In this document: positions 60,412-64,000 of the stretch, piece by piece | How the letters are laid out: the number at the start of each line of letters is the position of its first letter | Position numbering within the stretch: position 1 is the first letter of the stretch | Assembly: GCF_036199905.1 (NCBI RefSeq) | Contig: NZ_CP108109.1 | Coordinates: 5,517,501-5,581,500 of the forward strand | Origin: Streptomyces sp. NBC_00223 | GTDB lineage: Bacteria > Actinomycetota > Actinomycetes > Streptomycetales > Streptomycetaceae | Direction: 5' to 3' | DNA: 64,000 bases | Notes under the pieces: model-generated | The model's input: only the letters and a program-made list of their open reading frames with translations | Told to the model about the DNA's origin: nothing | Database searches by the model: none | Translations under genes and position numbers: made by a program

Positions 60412-61230
60412 ATGACTGACGCGAAAGACACAGGTGAGCACGCCGACAGGCGGCAGGAGGCGGCCGCGGCGGCCAACGAGGCGGCCGAAGCCGTACCGCA
60501 GGGCAAAGGCTGGCCCGAGCGGCACACCGGACCGGTGATCCGGCGGCGCGGGCAGGTGCAGTCGGGCACGACCGATCAGCGGCTGCTGGACAGCCGGGGC
60601 CCGTCGGAGTGGGTGCACGGCGACCCCTGGCGGGTGCTGCGCATCCAGTCGGAGTTCGTGGAGGGCTTCGGCGCGCTCGCCGAACTCGGCCCGGCCGTCA
60701 GCGTCTTCGGCTCGGCCCGCACCCCGGTGGACTCGCCCGAGTACGCGGCGGGGGTACGGATCGGCCGCGCGCTCGCGGACGCGGGCTTCGCGGTGATCAC
60801 CGGCGGCGGCCCCGGCGTGATGGAAGCGGCCAACAAGGGCGCCCTGGAGGCCGGCGGCGTCTCGGTCGGACTCGGCATCGAGCTGCCCTTCGAACAGGGC
60901 CTGAACCCCTATGTCGACATCGGCGTCAACTTCCGTTACTTCTTTGTCCGAAAAACAATGTTTGTGAAGTATGCGCGCGGGTTCGTGGTGCTTCCCGGCG
61001 GATTCGGCACGCTCGACGAGCTCTTCGAGGCGCTGACCCTCGTCCAGACCAAGAAGGTCACCCGCTTCCCGATCGTCCTGTTCGGCACCGAGTACTGGGG
61101 CGGGCTGGCCTCCTGGGTGCGCCAGACCCTGGTCGCCGAGGGCAAGGCGTCCCCGGCCGACCTGGAGCTGTTCCACATCACGGACGACGTGGACGACGCG
61201 GTGGAGCGCGTCACCAAGGAGAGCGCGTAG
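60412..61230 (+). CDS. LOG family protein (TIGR00730-like)
   Basis: A 272-residue protein. PGGFGTLDE, the LOG family hallmark for cytokinin nucleotide phosphoribohydrolase or related nucleotide hydrolysis, is present along with ITGGGPGVMEAANKGALEAG. A disordered 40-residue N-terminus precedes the domain. In mycobacteria a LOG gene sits in the same dapE/folP2/tag neighbourhood. Actual substrate unproven. Confidence 0.9.
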   Translation: MTDAKDTGEHADRRQEAAAAANEAAEAVPQGKGWPERHTGPVIRRRGQVQSGTTDQRLLDSRGPSEWVHGDPWRVLRIQSEFVEGFGALAELGPAVSVFGSARTPVDSPEYAAGVRIGRALADAGFAVITGGGPGVMEAANKGALEAGGVSVGLGIELPFEQGLNPYVDIGVNFRYFFVRKTMFVKYARGFVVLPGGFGTLDELFEALTLVQTKKVTRFPIVLFGTEYWGGLASWVRQTLVAEGKASPADLELFHITDDVDDAVERVTKESA

Positions 61231-61260
61231 CCGCTGAAGGCCACGGTGGCGCGGAACGGC

Positions 61261-62124
61261 CTACGCCAGCCCGCGCCGGGCCACCCGCGGCGGCCGGTCC
61301 CCGGAGATGGCCGCCACCATCTCCAGGACCTGCCGGGTCTCGGCCACCTCGTGCACCCGGTACACCCGCGCCCCCAGCCACGCCGACACCGCGGTGGTGG
61401 CCAGCGTGCCGATCAGCCGCTCCTTCACCGGCAGGTCCAGCGTCTCGCCGACGAAGTCCTTGTTGGACAGGGAGACCAGCACCGGCCACCCGGTCTCCGT
61501 CATCTCCGGCAGCCGCCGGGTCGCCTCCAGCGAATGCCGGGTGTTCTTGCCGAAGTCGTGCCCGGGGTCGATCAGGATCGCGTCCCGCCGTACCCCCAGC
61601 TCCACCGCCCGCTCGGCCAGGCCGACGGTCACCCGCAGAATGTCGGCCATCACGTCGTCGTAGCCGACCCGGTGCGGGCGGGTACGCGGCTGGGCACCGC
61701 CCGCGTGGGTGCAGACCAGGCCCACGCCGTGGCGGGCGGCGACCTCCGCGAGCTTGGGGTCCACCCCGCCCCACGCGTCGTTGAGCAGGTCGGCGCCGGC
61801 CGCGCAGACCTCCTCCCCGACCTCGTGCCGCCAGGTGTCGACGCTGATCACCACGTCCGGGTGACGGCGGCGCACCTCGGCGACGAAGGCGACCGTACGG
61901 CGGATCTCCTCGGCCGCCGTCACCTCCTCGCCGGGGCCCGCCTTCACCCCGCCGATGTCCACGATCGCGGCGCCGTCCGCCACCGCCGCCGCGACCCGTT
62001 CCAGGGCCGGTTCGTCCGTGAACGTGGCGCCCTGGTCGTAGAACGAATCCGGCGTACGGTTCACGATCGCCATGATCACCGGTTCCCGCTCACCGAATTC
62101 CCGGGTGCCCAGCCGAAGTACCAC
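61261..62124 (-). CDS. folP2: Dihydropteroate synthase paralogue, FolP2-like
   Basis: A 287-residue TIM-barrel of the pterin-binding family. Position and text favour FolP2 rather than FolP1: the first loop reads IVNRTPDSFYDQG instead of NVTPDSFSDGG, and the gene lies between LOG and DivIVA/tag genes as mycobacterial folP2 does. VDIGGVKAGPG, SVDTWRHEVG, LLNDAWGG, DPGHDFGKNTRHSLE, SNKDFVGETLDLPVKERL are recognisable. FolP2 proteins of mycobacteria lack dihydropteroate synthase activity; the role is unknown. GTG start with GAGGAG ahead. Divergent from the DivIVA-like gene (78 bp). Confidence 0.85.
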   Translation of the reverse strand: MVLRLGTREFGEREPVIMAIVNRTPDSFYDQGATFTDEPALERVAAAVADGAAIVDIGGVKAGPGEEVTAAEEIRRTVAFVAEVRRRHPDVVISVDTWRHEVGEEVCAAGADLLNDAWGGVDPKLAEVAARHGVGLVCTHAGGAQPRTRPHRVGYDDVMADILRVTVGLAERAVELGVRRDAILIDPGHDFGKNTRHSLEATRRLPEMTETGWPVLVSLSNKDFVGETLDLPVKERLIGTLATTAVSAWLGARVYRVHEVAETRQVLEMVAAISGDRPPRVARRGLA

Positions 62125-62202
62125 TGCCGCTCCTCATCTCAGACTCATGCGATCGTGGCACGATCGTGCCTGTCATGTAGGCCGCACCTTCGGGAGATCG
62201 AC

Positions 62203-62637
62203 TTGTTCTGGTTCATGCTCATCGCGCTCGTCGCGGTGGTCGCCGCCGTGGCAATGGCCGTGCTCGGCGACGGCGGAGCGCTCAAGGACTCCGACCCCGA
62301 CCGCCTCCAGTACCGGCTGCCCCCGGACCGCCCGCTGATCCGCTCCGACATCGACGCGCTGCGGCTGCCGGTCGCCGTACGCGGCTACCGCATGGTCGAC
62401 GTCGACGAGGTGCTCGACCGGCTCGGCGCGGAGCTGTCCGAGCGGGACGCGCGGATCGCCGAGCTGGAGGCGTCGCCGGCCGGGGAGCACGCGTACGCGG
62501 GAGGCGCGTCGCTGGTCAAGGAGGAGGGGACCCCGGCGCAGGCCGAGATCCCGACCCCGGTCGAGTCCGCCGCACCGGTCCCGCCGCCGTCGCAGGCCCC
62601 CGCGCCCGCGCAGGAGGACGGCGACCCGGGTGAGTGA
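62203..62637 (+). CDS. Small membrane protein with DivIVA-like segment
   Basis: A 144-residue protein beginning at a TTG with GGGAG ahead. One helix (MLIALVAVVAAVAMAVLG), then 'LRLPVAVRGYRMVDVDEVLD', a DivIVA-type motif that in the full protein mediates membrane-curvature recognition, a short coil (LSERDARIAELEAS) and a Pro/Ala tail. The mycobacterial equivalent (Rv1209-like) also precedes tag. Its stop lies inside the tag gene start (eight-base overlap). Confidence 0.82.
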   Translation: MFWFMLIALVAVVAAVAMAVLGDGGALKDSDPDRLQYRLPPDRPLIRSDIDALRLPVAVRGYRMVDVDEVLDRLGAELSERDARIAELEASPAGEHAYAGGASLVKEEGTPAQAEIPTPVESAAPVPPPSQAPAPAQEDGDPGE

Positions 62638-63217
62638 GTCCGGTGTCGTCATCGGCGAGGACGGCCCCGCCCGCTGTCCGTGGGGGCTGTCCGCGCCGGA
62701 GTACGTCGCCTACCACGACGAGGAGTGGGGGCGGCCGGTCCACGGCGACGACGCGCTCTTCGAGCGGATCTGCCTGGAGGCGTTCCAGTCCGGGCTTTCC
62801 TGGCTGACGATCCTGCGGCGGCGGGAGAGCTTCAGGACCGCGTTCGACGGCTTCAAGATCGACGCGGTGGCCGCGTTCACTGCGGCGGACCGGGAACGGC
62901 TGCTCGGCGACGCCGGGATCATCCGCAACCGCGCCAAGATCGACGCCTCGGTGCTCAACGCCGTCGCGGCGCGGGAGGTCAGGGAGACGTACGACGGGGG
63001 TCTGGACGGGCTGATCTGGTCCTTCGCCCCGGACGCCGCGACCCGCCCGGTGCCGCGCGCGCTCGGGGACGTGCCCGCCACGACACCGGAGTCGACCGCG
63101 CTGGCCAAGGACCTCAAGAAGCGGGGCTTCCGCTTCGTCGGGCCCACGACGGCCTACGCGCTCATGCAGGCGTGCGGCCTGGTCAACGACCACCTCGCCG
63201 ACTGCACCGCCCGCTGA
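62630..63217 (+). CDS. tag: DNA-3-methyladenine glycosylase I
   Basis: A 195-residue base-excision enzyme that removes 3-methyladenine from DNA. CPWG (zinc Cys), AYHDEEWG (zinc His; active-site region), the helix-hairpin-helix-like 'FQSGLSWLTILRRRESFRTA', and the C-terminal LVNDHLADC (zinc His and Cys) are all in place. GTG start overlapping the upstream gene. Length fits the family (about 187). Confidence 0.93.
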   Translation: MSESGVVIGEDGPARCPWGLSAPEYVAYHDEEWGRPVHGDDALFERICLEAFQSGLSWLTILRRRESFRTAFDGFKIDAVAAFTAADRERLLGDAGIIRNRAKIDASVLNAVAAREVRETYDGGLDGLIWSFAPDAATRPVPRALGDVPATTPESTALAKDLKKRGFRFVGPTTAYALMQACGLVNDHLADCTAR

Positions 63218-63223
63218 CCCCCC

Positions 63224-63403
63224 CAAAACGCCGGGCGAGCACTCCCAGCCCGCCCGGCGCTTGAGGGCAGAATTCAGCCCGCCCGGCGTCTGAGGGCACA
63301 GTCAGCCCGCGCGGCGTTTGAGCGCAGAGCGCCCGCCCGGCGTTCGAGGGCACAAATCAGCCCGGCCGGCGCTTGAGGCCAGAGCCCGCCCGGCGACTGA
63401 GGG
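63224..63403. repeat. Array of ~20-bp repeats (AGCCCGCCCGGCGTTTGAGG), downstream of tag
   Basis: Six copies in one orientation (63247, 63276, 63304, 63331, 63359, 63383) plus a single oppositely oriented copy, CAAAACGCCGGGCGAGC, at 63224. The unit is the reverse complement of that at 57921-58100. The 63224 copy and the first forward copy form an inverted pair likely to fold into a hairpin that terminates tag. Confidence 0.85.
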
Positions 63404-63408
63404 CAGCG

Positions 63409-64000
63409 TCAGCGCCCCACGTACCTCGGCGCCTCCTTGCGGAGAAACGCGTCCACCGCGATCCGGTGGTCCTCAGAACCCCCGGCCCGAGCCTGAAGCT
63501 CGTCCTCCTTGCCCAGCGTCGCCACAAGCGAATGCTCCGCCCCGAACGCCAGCGACTCCTTGATCGCCGCGTAGGCGACCGTCGGCCCGGCGGCCAACCG
63601 CCGCGCGACCCCCAGCGCCTCCCCGGCCAGCTCGGCCGTCGGCACGACACGATGTACGAGCCCCAGCGCCAGCGCCTCGTCCGCAGGCACCGACCGAGGG
63701 AAGAGCAGCAGGTCGGCGGCCTTCCCGTAGCCGGCCAGCCGGGACAGCGTCCAGGACATCCCCGAGTCCGCGGAGAGCGCCACCGCGGCGAACGACGTGT
63801 TGAACGACGCCGTGTCCGCCGCGATCCGGTAGTCCGCCGCGAAGGCGAAGCCCGCGCCCGCGCCGGCGGCGGGCCCGTTGACGGCGGCCACGACCGGCTT
63901 GGGCATGGTCGCGATGGCCGTCGCGATCGGGTTGTAGTGCTCGGCCACCGTGGTCATCCCACCGCCCTCGGCGAGCACCCGTACATGCTCCTTGAGGTCC
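63409..64000 (-). CDS. Enoyl-CoA hydratase/isomerase (5' end outside window)
   Basis: About 197 C-terminal residues of a crotonase-fold protein are visible. MPKPVVAAVNGPAAGAGAGF supplies the second oxyanion-hole strand and AADYRIAADTASFNTSFAAV the acyl-CoA site; SADSGMSW contains an Asp rather than a Glu at the catalytic position, as in PaaG-like isomerases. Typical length is 260, so about 60 residues lie beyond the edge. Hydration or isomerisation of an unsaturated acyl-CoA; substrate unknown. Confidence 0.88.
   Translation of the reverse strand, partial: DLKEHVRVLAEGGGMTTVAEHYNPIATAIATMPKPVVAAVNGPAAGAGAGFAFAADYRIAADTASFNTSFAAVALSADSGMSWTLSRLAGYGKAADLLLFPRSVPADEALALGLVHRVVPTAELAGEALGVARRLAAGPTVAYAAIKESLAFGAEHSLVATLGKEDELQARAGGSEDHRIAVDAFLRKEAPRYVGR

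Noticed and set aside
57921..63403. The two ~20-bp repeat arrays as a CRISPR locus
   Set aside because: Spacing is irregular (about 26-57 bp), the intervening text is not unique spacer-like sequence of constant length, and no cas genes are present.

Overview
The window is high-GC actinobacterial chromosome, almost certainly from Streptomyces or a close relative. Evidence: very GC-rich codon use with frequent GTG and TTG starts, mycothiol biosynthesis (mshB), DUF397 and WhiJ-like regulators, a BldK-type peptide importer, and a gene order that (from memory, not searched) follows the S. coelicolor segment running from a second succinate dehydrogenase through typA, bldK, mshB, fdxA, dapC and dapE to tag.

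Layout. 0-6.2 kb (minus strand): PspA/IM30 fragment, a coiled-coil membrane protein related to TPM proteins, and an Sdh1-type succinate dehydrogenase operon (sdhC-sdhA-sdhB). 6.5-10.4 kb: an orphan family-5 peptide-binding lipoprotein and typA. 10.7-22.5 kb: two tandem, paralogous five-gene peptide ABC importers on the plus strand (binding protein, two permeases, two ATPases). 22.6-28.9 kb: a third importer on the minus strand with the order permease, binding protein, permease, ATPase, ATPase, which is the bldKABCDE order. All three have a strong hairpin just downstream of the binding-protein gene. 29.6-34.5 kb: small membrane protein, mshB and a peptidoglycan-binding-like membrane protein.

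34.5-53 kb looks like an accessory insertion into the conserved backbone. It holds an ATPase/HNH pair resembling Septu (PtuA/PtuB) anti-phage defence, an epoxide-hydrolase-like enzyme, an 84-bp tandem repeat array, two TetR genes with recognisable operators, a hicB gene beside a hicA reduced to its C-terminal tail, a HigBA-like toxin-antitoxin pair with an extra HTH gene, a MurJ paralogue coupled to a small coiled-coil protein, an AT-rich patch with the wreck of an IS256-type transposase, a secreted protein with a TTA codon, and a WhiJ-type regulator/DUF397/ATPase locus.

53-64 kb returns to housekeeping: GNAT, fdxA, dapC and dapE (lysine/diaminopimelate), then a LOG protein, a FolP2-like protein, a DivIVA-like protein and tag, an arrangement also known from mycobacteria. 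Two arrays of the same ~20-bp repeat, in opposite orientation, bracket the dapE-tag block. The last gene, an enoyl-CoA hydratase, runs off the right edge. No tRNA, rRNA or CRISPR array was seen. Gene assignments are from reading alone; no database search was possible.
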